From an uncultured Collinsella sp. (GTDB lineage: Bacteria > Actinomycetota > Coriobacteriia > Coriobacteriales > Coriobacteriaceae), in assembly GCA_902493545.1 (NCBI GenBank), contig CABUQI010000004.1, positions 1-31,360 on the forward strand: 31,360 bases of DNA. Direction: 5' to 3'. The position numbers and the translations under genes are program-made. Shown here piece by piece: positions 1 through 8,577 of this stretch; positions within the stretch are counted from its first letter, which is position 1, and every line of letters begins with the position of its first letter. Under the pieces are notes generated by a model, which saw nothing but the letters and a program-made list of their open reading frames with translations, made no database searches and was not told where the DNA came from.

Positions 1-42
1 TCGGTCGGCGGCGGATTCACAGGTCAGGACAAAATCACTCAT
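1..42 (-). CDS. DegV family protein, N-terminus only (cut by window edge)
   Basis: Only the first 14 codons are present, reading leftwards out of the window. The start ATG is at 42-40 and an AAGGAG ribosome site lies at 54-49, six bases away. The visible residues begin MSDFVLTCESAAD, which resembles the opening beta-strand of DegV proteins, where a conserved (V/L)T(D/C)S(T/S)(A/S)D segment forms part of the fatty-acid binding site. DegV/FakB proteins bind fatty acids. In Firmicutes they hand acyl chains to a FakA kinase. It is divergent from fbp. The call rests on a very short stretch. Confidence 0.5.
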   Translation of the reverse strand, partial: MSDFVLTCESAADR

Positions 43-305
43 ATGAGGCTCCTTACTCATTGCTGCGCAAATTATCGCACAGTGAGCCTACATGCGGTAC
101 ATATGTCCACTATTTACCAAATCGAACCAAATATAGTGAACATCTTTACCACCATCGTCTCCACCGGCCCCATGCATAAATATCTGAGAAAACACCCTCT
201 GTCGTCTCCATCCAACCGACACATCTACCTTCACTAAATCGATTTACCAAACCGTTCAGCCGACAATTCAGCCGCTGGCGCAAAATCGAAACAAAAGCGG
301 CGCAT

Positions 306-335
306 ACTGATAAACGTTTGATGCTGTTTATCAGT
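306..335 (+). promoter_or_regulatory. 10-bp perfect inverted repeat in the fbp leader
   Basis: ACTGATAAAC at 306-315 is repeated exactly in inverted form at 326-335 with a 10-nt loop. It sits just before the fbp ribosome site (351-356). TTTT follows on its 3' side (335-338). It could be an RNA hairpin acting as an attenuator, or a DNA operator. The protein or ligand is unknown. Confidence 0.5.
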
Positions 336-362
336 TTTACCAGCCCCATCGGAAGGTGTTTC

Positions 363-2279
363 ATGGTCGCATTCGATTGCAACCCGCAAGACTTCAAGTA
401 TCTGCGCCTGCTGTCGAGACAGTTTCCCACCGAACAATCCGCATTTACCGAAATTATCAACCTCTCGGCCATCCTTAACCTACCCAAGGGCACCGAGCAT
501 TTTATGAGCGACGTGCATGGTGAGTACGAAGCCTTTATGCACATCCTCAACAACTGCTCGGGCGTCGTGCGCGAACATGTCGACGAGATCTTTGGCGACA
601 CGCTCTCCTTTGACGAAAAGGGCGAGCTGTGTACGCTCATCTACTACCCGCGCGAGAAGATCGACCTGGTCCGCAGTCAGCGCGAGGACTCGCCCACCTG
701 GTACAAGACGATGCTTGACCAGCTCATCATGGTCGCTCGCTCACTTTCAAGCCGCTACACGCGCTCCAAGGTGCGTAAGGCCATCCCGCGCGATTACGCC
801 TATATCATCGACGAGTTGTTGCACACGCACCCGGACGAGAACAACTATCGCGTGCGCTATCACGAGCGCATCGTGGAGTCCATCCTGGAGACCGCCAGCG
901 CCGACGACTTTATTGAGTCGCTCGCCTCGCTCATCAAGCGCCTGGCCGTCGACCACCTGCACCTGGTGGGCGACATCTTCGACCGCGGCGGCGGCGCGGC
1001 CAAGATTATGGACCGTCTGCTCACCTACCATTCGCTCGACATCCAGTGGGGCAACCACGACCTGCTGTGGATGGGCGCTGCGACCGGTGAGCCCGCCTGC
1101 ATCGCCACGGTGTTGCGCAACAACCTACGCTACGACAACTACGAGATCCTGGAGAACGACTACGGCATCTCGCTGCGTGAGCTTGTCGCCTTTGCCGATG
1201 CCACCTACACCGCCGGTGAGTCCATCACCCCGCTGATCAAGGCCATCAACGTGCTGCTCTTTAAGCTCGAGGGCCAGATTATCCAGCGCCACCCCGAGTT
1301 CGATATGACCGACCGCCTGTTACTCGACAAGATCGACCACGACACCGGCACGGTCACGCTCGCCGACGGCAGCGTGTGGCCGCTCACGACCAACGACTTC
1401 CCCACCGTCGACCCGGCGGACCCCTATACGCTCACGTCTCAGGAGCAGCACATCATCGACAAGCTCGTGTCCGAGTTTGTCACCGCCGATCACCTGCATC
1501 GCCATATCGATTTCCTCTATTCCCACGGCTCGATGTACAAGGTCGCCAACGGCAACCTGCTCTTCCATGGCTGCGTGCCGCTCAACGAGGACGGCACCTT
1601 TAGCAGCATGAACTGCCTGGGCACCTGGCACGCTGGCCGTGATTATCTCGATTTTTGCGACCACATCGCCCGCCGCGCGTGGCGCGTGGGCGACCGCGAT
1701 GCCCTCGACTGGATGTGGTACCTGTGGATTGGCTTCAATTCACCCGCCAGCGGACGCCTGGTGCGTACCTTTGAGCGCGCCTATATCGCCGATAAGAGCA
1801 CCTGGGTCGAGCCGATGGACCCGTACTTTACGCTTACCAAGTCGCCCTCGGTCTGCGATGATATCATGCGCGAGTTTGGCGTCGCGCCCATGGCATGCTC
1901 GCCGACCGGCCACATCATCAACGGCCACACGCCCGTTAAAACCACCAAGGGCGAGCAGCCCATCCGCGCCGAGGGCAAGCTGCTGGTCATCGATGGCGGC
2001 TTCTGCCGCGCTTACCATCCCAAGACGGGCATCGCCGGCTATACGCTTATCTCGAGCTCGCGCGGCTGCCGCCTCAAGTCGCACCGGGCCTTTACGACGG
2101 TTGCCGAGGCACTCACGCGCAACGTGGACATCGAAAGCGAGACCAACCGTTTTGACCAAGCGGACCGTCGCCGCATGGTGAGCGACACCGATACTGGCGC
2201 CAAGATCCGCAGCCAAATCCAGGACCTGCGCCAGCTGCTCGATGCATATAGAAACGGTGCTATCGAGGAGCGCGCCTAG
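363..2279 (+). CDS. fbp: Class III fructose-1,6-bisphosphatase
   Basis: Hydrolyses fructose 1,6-bisphosphate to fructose 6-phosphate in gluconeogenesis, in the cytoplasm, as a metal-dependent phosphoesterase. At 638 aa it matches the Bacillus-type class III enzymes (about 640-670 aa) and not the ~330-aa class I form. Metallophosphatase motifs are visible: GDIFDRG at residues 203-209 and GNHD at 230-233. A later NGHTP segment and conserved histidines fit the same fold. The frame is open further upstream (TTG 318, ATG 321), but only ATG 363 has a ribosome site, GGAAGG at 351-356, so 363 is chosen. A hairpin in the leader may regulate it. Strong hairpins follow the stop codon. Confidence 0.95.
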   Translation: MVAFDCNPQDFKYLRLLSRQFPTEQSAFTEIINLSAILNLPKGTEHFMSDVHGEYEAFMHILNNCSGVVREHVDEIFGDTLSFDEKGELCTLIYYPREKIDLVRSQREDSPTWYKTMLDQLIMVARSLSSRYTRSKVRKAIPRDYAYIIDELLHTHPDENNYRVRYHERIVESILETASADDFIESLASLIKRLAVDHLHLVGDIFDRGGGAAKIMDRLLTYHSLDIQWGNHDLLWMGAATGEPACIATVLRNNLRYDNYEILENDYGISLRELVAFADATYTAGESITPLIKAINVLLFKLEGQIIQRHPEFDMTDRLLLDKIDHDTGTVTLADGSVWPLTTNDFPTVDPADPYTLTSQEQHIIDKLVSEFVTADHLHRHIDFLYSHGSMYKVANGNLLFHGCVPLNEDGTFSSMNCLGTWHAGRDYLDFCDHIARRAWRVGDRDALDWMWYLWIGFNSPASGRLVRTFERAYIADKSTWVEPMDPYFTLTKSPSVCDDIMREFGVAPMACSPTGHIINGHTPVKTTKGEQPIRAEGKLLVIDGGFCRAYHPKTGIAGYTLISSSRGCRLKSHRAFTTVAEALTRNVDIESETNRFDQADRRRMVSDTDTGAKIRSQIQDLRQLLDAYRNGAIEERA

Positions 2280-2287
2280 CACCCCAC

Positions 2288-2330
2288 CCGCGGGGATTGG
2301 CTAAACTTGCTGAGTTAGTCATCCCCGCGG
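2288..2330 (+). terminator. Stem-loop after fbp (no U-run)
   Basis: CCGCGGGGAT (2288-2297) pairs exactly with ATCCCCGCGG (2321-2330), and the stem continues inwards with a CTAA/TTAG pairing. There is no T-run, so it is not a classic intrinsic terminator. It may protect the 3' end of fbp mRNA, pause polymerase, or control gtrA read-through. It overlaps the N-terminal extension that a TTG start at 2297 would give the next gene, an argument against that start. Confidence 0.6.
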
Positions 2331-2342
2331 CGCTTCGGCGCC
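2329..2342 (+). other. C(UUCG)G tetraloop hairpin
   Basis: GGCGC-TTCG-GCGCC forms a five-pair stem capped by the very stable cUUCGg tetraloop. It shares two bases with the preceding stem and lies 18 bases before the gtrA start. It probably belongs to the fbp-gtrA intercistronic structure. Confidence 0.6.
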
Positions 2343-2359
2343 AGCTTAAGGCAGGTACC

Positions 2360-2755
2360 ATGCAAAAGCTCCTTGCGCAGATCATGAAATTTGGCGTCGT
2401 CGGTGTCATTGCCACGGTTATCGACTTTGGCATTATGAATCTGCTTCACTACGGTCTGGGCCTCAACATCCTAATCGCCAACACCAGCGGCTTTATCATC
2501 TCACTCATCTTTAACTACCTCGCAAGCATGAAGTACGTGTTTGCGCACAAGGAAGGCATGAGCCGCCGCCGCGAGTTCATCATCTTTGTCGTGCTGTCCG
2601 TGATCGGTTTGGTGCTCAACGACGGCATCGTGCTGGCGCTCAACGCCGGCCTGGGACTCGAGGCCAATATCGCCAAGATCTGCGCCACCGCGCTTGTCAT
2701 GGTCTACAACTTTGTGACCCGAAAAATCTTCCTGGAGGGCGACGAGACAAAATAG
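2360..2755 (+). CDS. GtrA family membrane protein (first of two)
   Basis: A 131-aa integral membrane protein with four predicted hydrophobic helices, of the GtrA/DPMS type. The family is linked to moving polyprenyl-phosphate-sugars across the membrane for glycosylation of the cell surface. Visible family marks are the FGVVGVIAT(V/I)DF opening helix, the FNY...SMKYVF segment at the end of helix 2 and a YNFVTRKIF tail. I prefer ATG 2360, with AAGGCAGG just upstream, over TTG 2297, which would add 21 residues across two strong hairpins and has no ribosome site. It lies 80 bases after fbp and may be read through from it. The next gene is a paralogue. The substrate cannot be read from the sequence. 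Confidence 0.85.
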   Translation: MQKLLAQIMKFGVVGVIATVIDFGIMNLLHYGLGLNILIANTSGFIISLIFNYLASMKYVFAHKEGMSRRREFIIFVVLSVIGLVLNDGIVLALNAGLGLEANIAKICATALVMVYNFVTRKIFLEGDETK

Positions 2756-2781
2756 CTCGAAACCCCTGCAGCATTACGGCG

Positions 2782-2821
2782 CCCACGGACGACGCGCACT
2801 CAGCGCAGTATCGTCCGTGGG
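2782..2821 (+). terminator. 11-bp stem-loop after the first gtrA-like gene
   Basis: CCCACGGACGA at 2782-2792 is matched exactly by TCGTCCGTGGG at 2811-2821, with weaker pairs extending it outward. No clear T-run follows directly, so termination efficiency is uncertain. Confidence 0.55.
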
Positions 2822-2838
2822 TGTCGCTCGTTTACGGG

Positions 2839-2877
2839 CAAATTTTCAACGTTTGCGGATTAGCTCTTGAAAATTTG
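2839..2877. promoter_or_regulatory. AT-rich 11-bp inverted repeat upstream of the second gtrA-like gene
   Basis: CAAATTTTCAA (2839-2849) and TTGAAAATTTG (2867-2877) are perfect inverted copies separated by 17 bases in an otherwise GC-rich region. A TTGGCA at 2895-2900 could be a -35 element, though no convincing -10 is seen. It could be an operator for the second gtrA-like gene. No regulator is identified. Confidence 0.4.
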
Positions 2878-2974
2878 GCGAGTTCATATAGTTCTTGGCA
2901 AAGACCTTACGTTTCCCTTGTAAAAGCTCTAAAGTATCCTCTGCTCGATTCATCAACGCATTGGATGTGATTAC

Positions 2975-3382
2975 GTGCGCAAGGCGCTGGCACAACCTCA
3001 TACCAAGCAGTTCCTCAAGTTTGCCGTCGTGGGTCTTATCTCCTTTGGCATCGACTGGGGCATGCTCATTGCGCTCGTCGAGCTGTTCCACCTCGACTTT
3101 TTGATGAGCACCACGGTTTCGTTTATCACGTCCGTCGTGGTCAACTACTGGCTCAGCATGAAGTACGTGTTCGACCACCGCGAAGGCATGAGCCGCAAGC
3201 GCGAGTTCACGATCTTCACCATCCTGTCGGTGATCGGCCTGGGCCTCAACGACCTGTACATGTTTGTGGGCGTCACGTTTTTGAGCATCGGCTACCAGGC
3301 CATGAAGGCCATCGCCACGTTCCTCGTCACCTGGTACAACTACTTCAGCCGCCGCTTCTTCCTCGAGGGCGCACGGTCATAG
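2975..3382 (+). CDS. GtrA family membrane protein (second of two)
   Basis: A 135-aa paralogue of the preceding gene with the same four-helix layout and the same landmarks: FAVVGLISFGIDW, NYWLSMKYVF, the EGMSR(K/R)REF loop and a YNYFSRRFFLEG tail. Like other GtrA proteins it is expected to help flip a lipid-linked sugar for surface glycan assembly. The GTG start at 2975 has only a weak ribosome site (GGA at 2963-2965), but upstream stops leave no better choice. A 219-base gap with two inverted repeats separates the copies, so the second may have its own promoter. A strong intrinsic terminator follows. No glycosyltransferase gene lies beside the pair. Confidence 0.85.
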   Translation: MRKALAQPHTKQFLKFAVVGLISFGIDWGMLIALVELFHLDFLMSTTVSFITSVVVNYWLSMKYVFDHREGMSRKREFTIFTILSVIGLGLNDLYMFVGVTFLSIGYQAMKAIATFLVTWYNYFSRRFFLEGARS

Positions 3383-3408
3383 TCGATTCACTATTTGCTT
3401 GAATGTAT

Positions 3409-3442
3409 AACCGGTTGGAATTCCCATTCCAACCGGTTTTTT
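3409..3442 (+). terminator. Intrinsic terminator after the second gtrA-like gene
   Basis: A perfect 13-bp stem (3409-3421 with 3426-3438), TCCC loop and a run of six T (3437-3442). This is a textbook rho-independent terminator. Confidence 0.9.
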
Positions 3443-3481
3443 GTTTGCCGAGAGACCCGGCGATCCAGTCCCATTCGCATG

Positions 3482-3519
3482 AAAAACGGGCGGCTCGGAT
3501 GTTGGTCCGAACCGCCCGT
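3482..3519 (-). terminator. Intrinsic terminator of the DUF4430 operon
   Basis: A 14-bp stem with one mismatch (3486-3499 with 3506-3519). Read on the minus strand it is followed by TTTTT (3486-3482). It lies 23 bases after the stop of the small DUF4430 gene. Confidence 0.88.
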
Positions 3520-3541
3520 CTGGCGCGCTATGTCGAGGCCT

Positions 3542-4444
3542 CTAGTCTGTAACGTAATACCAGACTACGTTGTCGCCGTTTGAGAGAACGTAGTTACTAC
3601 AGGCCGTCATGGGCGTTGTGCCGTTGACGGAATACATCCAGCCGCTCGTGCCGCCGTACTGTTTCTCGGCCAAACCACCAATCGCAGAAACATACGTGCC
3701 GTACGATGAGCCGTGTGCGTTGACAGAGAGGCCCAGCGCGCACAGGGCATCGTAGACGGTAGCACCTTCGTTAAAGGTAAAGGTGCCACCAGAGGACACA
3801 GGATTGTCCACAGCGCTCGATGTGACCGAAACCGTCACCGTAACGTAGTTGGACTCCTGTGAGCCGCTCTGGCCGCCCGAGGAGGCGTTTCCACCATTAG
3901 AGGATGAGGCTCCATCAGACGACTGGCCACCGCCCGAAGAAGCACCGCCAGACGCATTGGAAGTATCACTGGCTCCCGTATTTTGGGCAGCGGATTTATC
4001 GCCAGACTTCTTGCCGCCCCGGTCCTCGGACTTCTTGCTATCCGAGTTTTTGTCCGATTCCTTGTTTGAAGACTCGGAATCGTCCTTGTCGTCGTTCGAA
4101 CCCTTGGACTCATCTTTTGCGTCATTCGATGACTTGGAATCCTTGGAACTGGCCTCGCCCGAAGTCGTAGTCGAGCCAGACGCCTTGGTGTCCTTGGTGA
4201 CGACGCTCTCCCCCGTCACGGTCTGAATGATCCAGTCGATGGACCAGGCACCGCTTGTGGAAGGATGGACGAAACCCAGCGAGACGACGATCAGAATGGT
4301 GCATGCAGCAGTCAGAACGCCGAGGAGCGCCTTGCGACGAGAGGTGGACGCCGCCGAAGCGGCGCCCTTTTGCTTTGGATCATCGAGCTGAATGAACGAG
4401 GAATCTGGTTGCTTGGGGTCAGCGTCCTTGGATTTATTGGACAC
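3542..4444 (-). CDS. Membrane-anchored DUF4430 protein with Ser/Lys/Asp-rich stalk
   Basis: A 300-aa surface protein. About 35 polar residues precede one hydrophobic helix (residues ~36-57, signal anchor or uncleaved signal). A long low-complexity stalk of S, K, D, G and N follows (~80-200), and the C-terminal ~95 residues form one DUF4430 domain with its GWMYSVNG and GDNVVWYY motifs. DUF4430 resembles the C-terminal domain of intrinsic factor/transcobalamin. A corrinoid-binding role is inferred, supported by the riboswitch ahead of the operon. The frame opens at GTG 4453, but GTG 4444 is preferred because AGGTGAGGG lies directly upstream. The start is nine bases after the stop of the large DUF4430 gene, so the two are co-transcribed. 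A terminator follows. Confidence 0.8.
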   Translation of the reverse strand: MSNKSKDADPKQPDSSFIQLDDPKQKGAASAASTSRRKALLGVLTAACTILIVVSLGFVHPSTSGAWSIDWIIQTVTGESVVTKDTKASGSTTTSGEASSKDSKSSNDAKDESKGSNDDKDDSESSNKESDKNSDSKKSEDRGGKKSGDKSAAQNTGASDTSNASGGASSGGGQSSDGASSSNGGNASSGGQSGSQESNYVTVTVSVTSSAVDNPVSSGGTFTFNEGATVYDALCALGLSVNAHGSSYGTYVSAIGGLAEKQYGGTSGWMYSVNGTTPMTACSNYVLSNGDNVVWYYVTD

Positions 4445-4453
4445 AGCCCTCAC

Positions 4454-7400
4454 CTACCGACGTTTGGTGAACACGAACACGCCGACGATGGCGAGACCGA
4501 TGACGCCGGCGGCAACGCCAACAATGGCGAGCGGGTTGGTGCCCGTCTCCTGCTCGGAAGCACTAGAGGACTTCTTAGCAGTGGTCATGGAAGCAGCACC
4601 CGTATCGGACTTGGAATCGGACTTCTTGTCGGACTTGTTGTCCTTCTTGTCGGACTTGTTGCCCTTCTTGTCAGACTTCTTGTCGGACTTCTTGTCGGAC
4701 TTGTTGTCCTTGGTCTCGGTCTTGGTCGACACCGTCGTCTTGGTCACCGGCTTCTTGCCCGGGGCAATAGCGCCGCCCTTCGAGCCGGAGCCAGAACCCG
4801 TGCCAGCGTCAGTGCCGGAACCAGTACCGGTACTAGAACCGCCGCCGCCATTCGAACCAACGCCGCCATTGCCGCCATTGGAGCCTGAACCGCCATTACC
4901 GCCAGGGTTAACGGCATTCTTAGTCCACTTGGCATACAGCGTCAGGTCGGCCGTCACCGGCGTACTGAAGTCATACGCCTGCGTGCAAGTCTCATCGGTA
5001 TACCAACCGCCGAAAGTGTAGCCATCGCGCGTCGGATCGGCCGGCTTGACCAGCTTGCCGTCGGCCGTAGCAACAAACTTAGTGTCGCAAGCAGACCCGC
5101 CGTTGGAATTAAAGGCAACCGTCCAAGACTCGACAGCTCCAAGTTTAAACAGCGTGCCCGAGTCATTGATGTAGTACAGGTTGCCAGATGCATCGGCAAT
5201 GACCGGAGAGTCGCAGTGCTGGTAATGGCCAGCCGCATCATAAATCTGCGTCGCCTCTGCATCGCCGAGCGTATAGCGATACACGCCACCACCAGCAGAG
5301 TAGTTGACGTAATCCTTGCTATCCGCGCTGTTAACGGTGAAGTACACATAGGTCTTGCCACCCTGAACACTCACCAGCGGAGTAGCAGCAATACCGTTAA
5401 ATCCGGCCGGCAGTTCTTTACCGTCAGCAGCGGTGACCATCGTGGTCTTACCGGTCTTCAGATTATAGAGAGCCAGAGCAGAGCCAGTAGCCGTCTGTCC
5501 GCCGACAATCAAGTTTTCGCCAGCCACCGCCGGTGCGCTCATGTTATTAGTAAGACCCAGGTCGACCGTCTTCTGCTCGCTCAGTACGCCCTTCGCCGAA
5601 AGCGAAATCACATGGAGCTTTCCATCGTGCGTCATCTGATAGAAGGTCGAACCATTGGACGGATCGGCGACACAGTCGGCGTTCGCGAGAGCGCCGAGCT
5701 TCATGGTCGAAACGACATCGCCCGTCGTCTTATCAATGCACTTAAGCGTGCCCGCGCTCGTAGGAACGATGGCATACTTATCCGTCAAAGCCGCACCAGT
5801 CCAGTAATAGCCCTCGGAAGCGTCAATGTTCTGCCAAGAAACTTCGCCCGTGGCAATCTTAATGCGCATAAAGGAGCCGTTGCCGTAGGTCGCGTTGTAA
5901 TTCTCGTCATACGAAATATCGACCGAGCCTACATAGACGTACTCGCCGTCCGAAACGACGGTGCAGGAGCTCTGCGTCAAGTCCGTCAAACCAGGCGACA
6001 GCCACTTGCAGATCAGCTTGTCTGCAGTAATCGCCTGGACCGCACCGCCGTTGAGCGGAACGATGATAAGGCCATTGGTATAGATTGGGCGAGAGGTATA
6101 GCTCACCTTAGAGGCAAGCGGCGCAGAGGCAACCTTTTTGCCCGTGGACGAATCGATCTTAATGAGCTCGTTCTCGGTCGCGATGTACACAAAGCCGTTA
6201 GCGATGACAGGCTCGCTGCAGTTGGCATACTGCTGGCCAGACTCGGCCTTCCAATCGAAGGCCCACTTAAGACCGGCGGCCTGCGCAGGCGTCTTGGCAT
6301 CCGTTACGGTCGAACCGTTGCCACTGTTGCCGTAGCCGGCCCACTCGGCATCCCAATCAGGAGTCGTCGCACTCGGGTCCACGACAATCTTGTCGGGATC
6401 GGGCATGGCCGAATCGTCGGTGGTATAGGCAAGCGTAACCTTATCGCCGCTTTTGAGCGTAATCTGATTGGCGCAGAGTAAGGAGGGCTCTCCATTGATA
6501 TACAGGTGCCAATATTTATTGGTCGCAGCATCCCAGGCATACGGCTTGTGATCGAACGGCGAGTTGATGGAATTGAGGAACCAGTACTCACCACTCTGGG
6601 AGCCGTTGTACGTAACGCCCTTCGCCTTCAGCACCGTCTCAATAAGGTCCTGAGCCGTAGAGCCTTCGGGCAGGGAAACATTGCTTGCCGAGCCCCAGCG
6701 AGTATTGTTGCCGTTGACATCGGGGCCGATGATATCGGCGGATCCAAGCACCTGACCAGGGAGGGCATCGCTGTCGCCAGCATACATAAAGGTGACGGCG
6801 TCACCCTCATGGAGCTCGTAGGCACCAGCGCCAACGTCGGCGAACTTGTACTTTGCGTCGGACTTGCCCTTTACGTAGAAGCGCCAATAGCTATTGGTCG
6901 CAGCATCAGAGCCACAATAGGTCTTACCGTCAAGCGGCGAGGTAATGCCCCTAAGGTACCAACCCCAAGACTCTTCTGTAGCTTTGAGTTTAAGACCAGT
7001 CTGCTCCAACAGGTCCTTAGCAGTAGAGCCCGCCTTGAGACTCGTCTGGCCCGTCGAAGCCCAAACCTGCTGCTTGCCGTCCTTGTCCTTGCCAAGCACC
7101 TGAACGGAAGCATGGACAGAATCGGACGGCAACTGGTCTCCCCAGCCACCGTAGAACCACGTGACGGTATCGCCAGCATGGATGGTGACATTGTCCGCCG
7201 TATAGTCACTCGACTTGCCGTTGATAAACAGCTGCCAATAGGTCGAATAATCTTGGGGCGTACCCAGCTCAACACCGTTGTACTTAAGGCTCAGAATGAA
7301 GGAGCCCGCAGCAACGGCGTCAATATCATTCGCCTCAAGCGCGACCTTCGTAAGATCAAGCGCGCTCGAACCGGACGTCACCACATACTGCGCGTTGTCG

Positions 7401-8266
7401 ACCCAGGTTTGAGTCTTGCCCTGGGCATCGCGACCAATGACGGTCACATTCGCAGCAAGCTGGTCCTTAACGACAGGGGACGCGCTACCAGCCGTATAGG
7501 CAAACTCAATCTTCTGCCCCTGGGTGAGTTTGACGCTGCTCGCGCCAACCGAGGAAGACGCGCCGTCGACGAACAGCTGCCAGTAGGCATGAGTCGTCGG
7601 ATCGTAGGCAAGCGTGCGGCCATCGCTCGGGGAGGTGATGCTTTCGAGGTAGAAACCGTATGCCGTGTTCGGATCGTACTTCGCCTTGAAGCCCGTCTTC
7701 TCCTGCAGCTTAATGAAGGCATCCGCAGCCGTCGCGCCCTCGTCGAGCTTGAGCTGCGTAGGCGCCACCCAGGTCTGAGCCTTGCCGTCGGCATCGGTGC
7801 CGATAATCGAGAACGAGACCTCGATTTGCTTCTTGACGACATCGCCAGTTTCTGTCGGGTTCTCTGTCTGGACGGCAGCCGCGGCGGCAGATCCTGCTTG
7901 GCCAGCGGATGCCGTCGAAGACTGCTCGCTCGTGGCAGGGCTCTCCCCCGTCGCCGAGCCTTCGTCGCCAGTTGCTGCCTCTGTAGTGGCGGCACTAGCT
8001 GCAGGCGCGCTCCCGGAATCCGAAACCTCGGCGCCGCTCTGCTCAGCGGTACCGCCCACAAGCGCTGCGTCCTCGCCTGGCGTCGTAGCCTGAGCCACAG
8101 CGTCGGTAATGCCCTCGGCACCCTCGGCCCACAGCTGAGCCGGCGTGGTGCCAAAGGCCATCGCGAAGGCCAGGAATGCCACCAGGCAGCGCTTTGCCAC
8201 GCCGCGCGCGATTACGCCACGGCGACGAAGCGAGGCACGCTGGCACTCGTCCTCAAACATATCCAT
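4454..8266 (-). CDS. Large surface protein: four DUF4430 domains, PQQ-like beta-propeller, InlB-type repeat, C-terminal anchor
   Basis: 1270 aa. A basic N-terminus and hydrophobic segment (~27-45) form a signal peptide, followed by an Ala/Ser/Thr-rich linker. Four DUF4430-like domains lie at about 147-258, 270-373, 384-497 and 507-617; each carries a variant of YWQLFVDG and a closing Gly-Asp-x-V/I segment. A PQQ-like propeller follows (~640-1045), then one Listeria-Bacteroides (Flg_new) repeat (~1048-1117) with GYTFGGWYTDE. The tail is a Gly/Ser/Asn linker, a Lys-Ser-Asp repeat (~1170-1225), a membrane helix and KRR. The pre-helix sequence QETGTN is not a standard LPxTG. ATG 8266 has AGGAGA just upstream; ATG 8347, also in frame behind AAGGGGG, would add 27 residues. 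A cobalamin riboswitch precedes it. Capture of corrinoids at the cell surface is inferred. Confidence 0.85.
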   Translation of the reverse strand: MDMFEDECQRASLRRRGVIARGVAKRCLVAFLAFAMAFGTTPAQLWAEGAEGITDAVAQATTPGEDAALVGGTAEQSGAEVSDSGSAPAASAATTEAATGDEGSATGESPATSEQSSTASAGQAGSAAAAAVQTENPTETGDVVKKQIEVSFSIIGTDADGKAQTWVAPTQLKLDEGATAADAFIKLQEKTGFKAKYDPNTAYGFYLESITSPSDGRTLAYDPTTHAYWQLFVDGASSSVGASSVKLTQGQKIEFAYTAGSASPVVKDQLAANVTVIGRDAQGKTQTWVDNAQYVVTSGSSALDLTKVALEANDIDAVAAGSFILSLKYNGVELGTPQDYSTYWQLFINGKSSDYTADNVTIHAGDTVTWFYGGWGDQLPSDSVHASVQVLGKDKDGKQQVWASTGQTSLKAGSTAKDLLEQTGLKLKATEESWGWYLRGITSPLDGKTYCGSDAATNSYWRFYVKGKSDAKYKFADVGAGAYELHEGDAVTFMYAGDSDALPGQVLGSADIIGPDVNGNNTRWGSASNVSLPEGSTAQDLIETVLKAKGVTYNGSQSGEYWFLNSINSPFDHKPYAWDAATNKYWHLYINGEPSLLCANQITLKSGDKVTLAYTTDDSAMPDPDKIVVDPSATTPDWDAEWAGYGNSGNGSTVTDAKTPAQAAGLKWAFDWKAESGQQYANCSEPVIANGFVYIATENELIKIDSSTGKKVASAPLASKVSYTSRPIYTNGLIIVPLNGGAVQAITADKLICKWLSPGLTDLTQSSCTVVSDGEYVYVGSVDISYDENYNATYGNGSFMRIKIATGEVSWQNIDASEGYYWTGAALTDKYAIVPTSAGTLKCIDKTTGDVVSTMKLGALANADCVADPSNGSTFYQMTHDGKLHVISLSAKGVLSEQKTVDLGLTNNMSAPAVAGENLIVGGQTATGSALALYNLKTGKTTMVTAADGKELPAGFNGIAATPLVSVQGGKTYVYFTVNSADSKDYVNYSAGGGVYRYTLGDAEATQIYDAAGHYQHCDSPVIADASGNLYYINDSGTLFKLGAVESWTVAFNSNGGSACDTKFVATADGKLVKPADPTRDGYTFGGWYTDETCTQAYDFSTPVTADLTLYAKWTKNAVNPGGNGGSGSNGGNGGVGSNGGGGSSTGTGSGTDAGTGSGSGSKGGAIAPGKKPVTKTTVSTKTETKDNKSDKKSDKKSDKKGNKSDKKDNKSDKKSDSKSDTGAASMTTAKKSSSASEQETGTNPLAIVGVAAGVIGLAIVGVFVFTKRR
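4612..4718 (-). repeat. Short tandem repeat coding a Lys-Ser-Asp-rich stalk
   Basis: Degenerate tandem units of about 12 bases (GACTTCTTGTCG on the plus strand) encode repeated SDKK. Such a tract can expand or contract in whole units and so change the stalk length. Confidence 0.75.
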
Positions 8267-8404
8267 TTGTCTCCTACTGTCTGTACTTGGAGCGTTGCCT
8301 TGAAGCTGCCCCACGTCATCGCGCATGTTGCGCTCGAGTTCCCCCATCGGGGTCCCCCTTCCCTCCAGAGCCCTATGCACACCGGCGGCATACGCCGCAG
8401 CCGC

Positions 8405-8575
8405 ATGCAAGATGGGAGGCGATCCGACTTAACCTTAACGACTCGGGCGCGCCGTCCGATCTGCGACGCGAACATCCCGAGCCAAGAGGAATTACGGTTA
8501 CTGGTACAGCCGGGGACTTGCACCCCGATTCTCCCAAACGCGCAGGAAAACCGCGCATTCGTGCGTCTCCGCACC
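8405..8575 (-). ncRNA. Cobalamin riboswitch (predicted)
   Basis: On the minus strand, 8536-8522 reads TGGGAGAATCGGGGT, continuing GCAAGTCCCCGGCTGTACC to 8503 and CAGTAACCGTAA to 8491. This matches the conserved GGGA...GGTGcAAgTCC...GGCTG...aCtGTaA core of cobalamin riboswitches. Downstream, GGCTCGGG (8482-8475) pairs with CCCGAGTC (8447-8440), as in the conserved 3' part of the aptamer. A promoter lies directly before it. No strong U-run follows before the gene, so control may be translational or Rho-dependent. Exact ends are estimates. The substituted B12 box should be checked with a covariance model. Confidence 0.8.
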
Positions 8576-8577
8576 AC

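Noticed and set aside
2297..2359. TTG start for the first GtrA-like gene
   Set aside because: It would translate through two strong hairpins, lacks a ribosome site, and adds 21 residues not typical of the family.
4612..4718. Regular repeats that might suggest a CRISPR array
   Set aside because: The units are ~12 bases, contiguous and coding (Lys-Ser-Asp), with no spacers; no cas genes are present.
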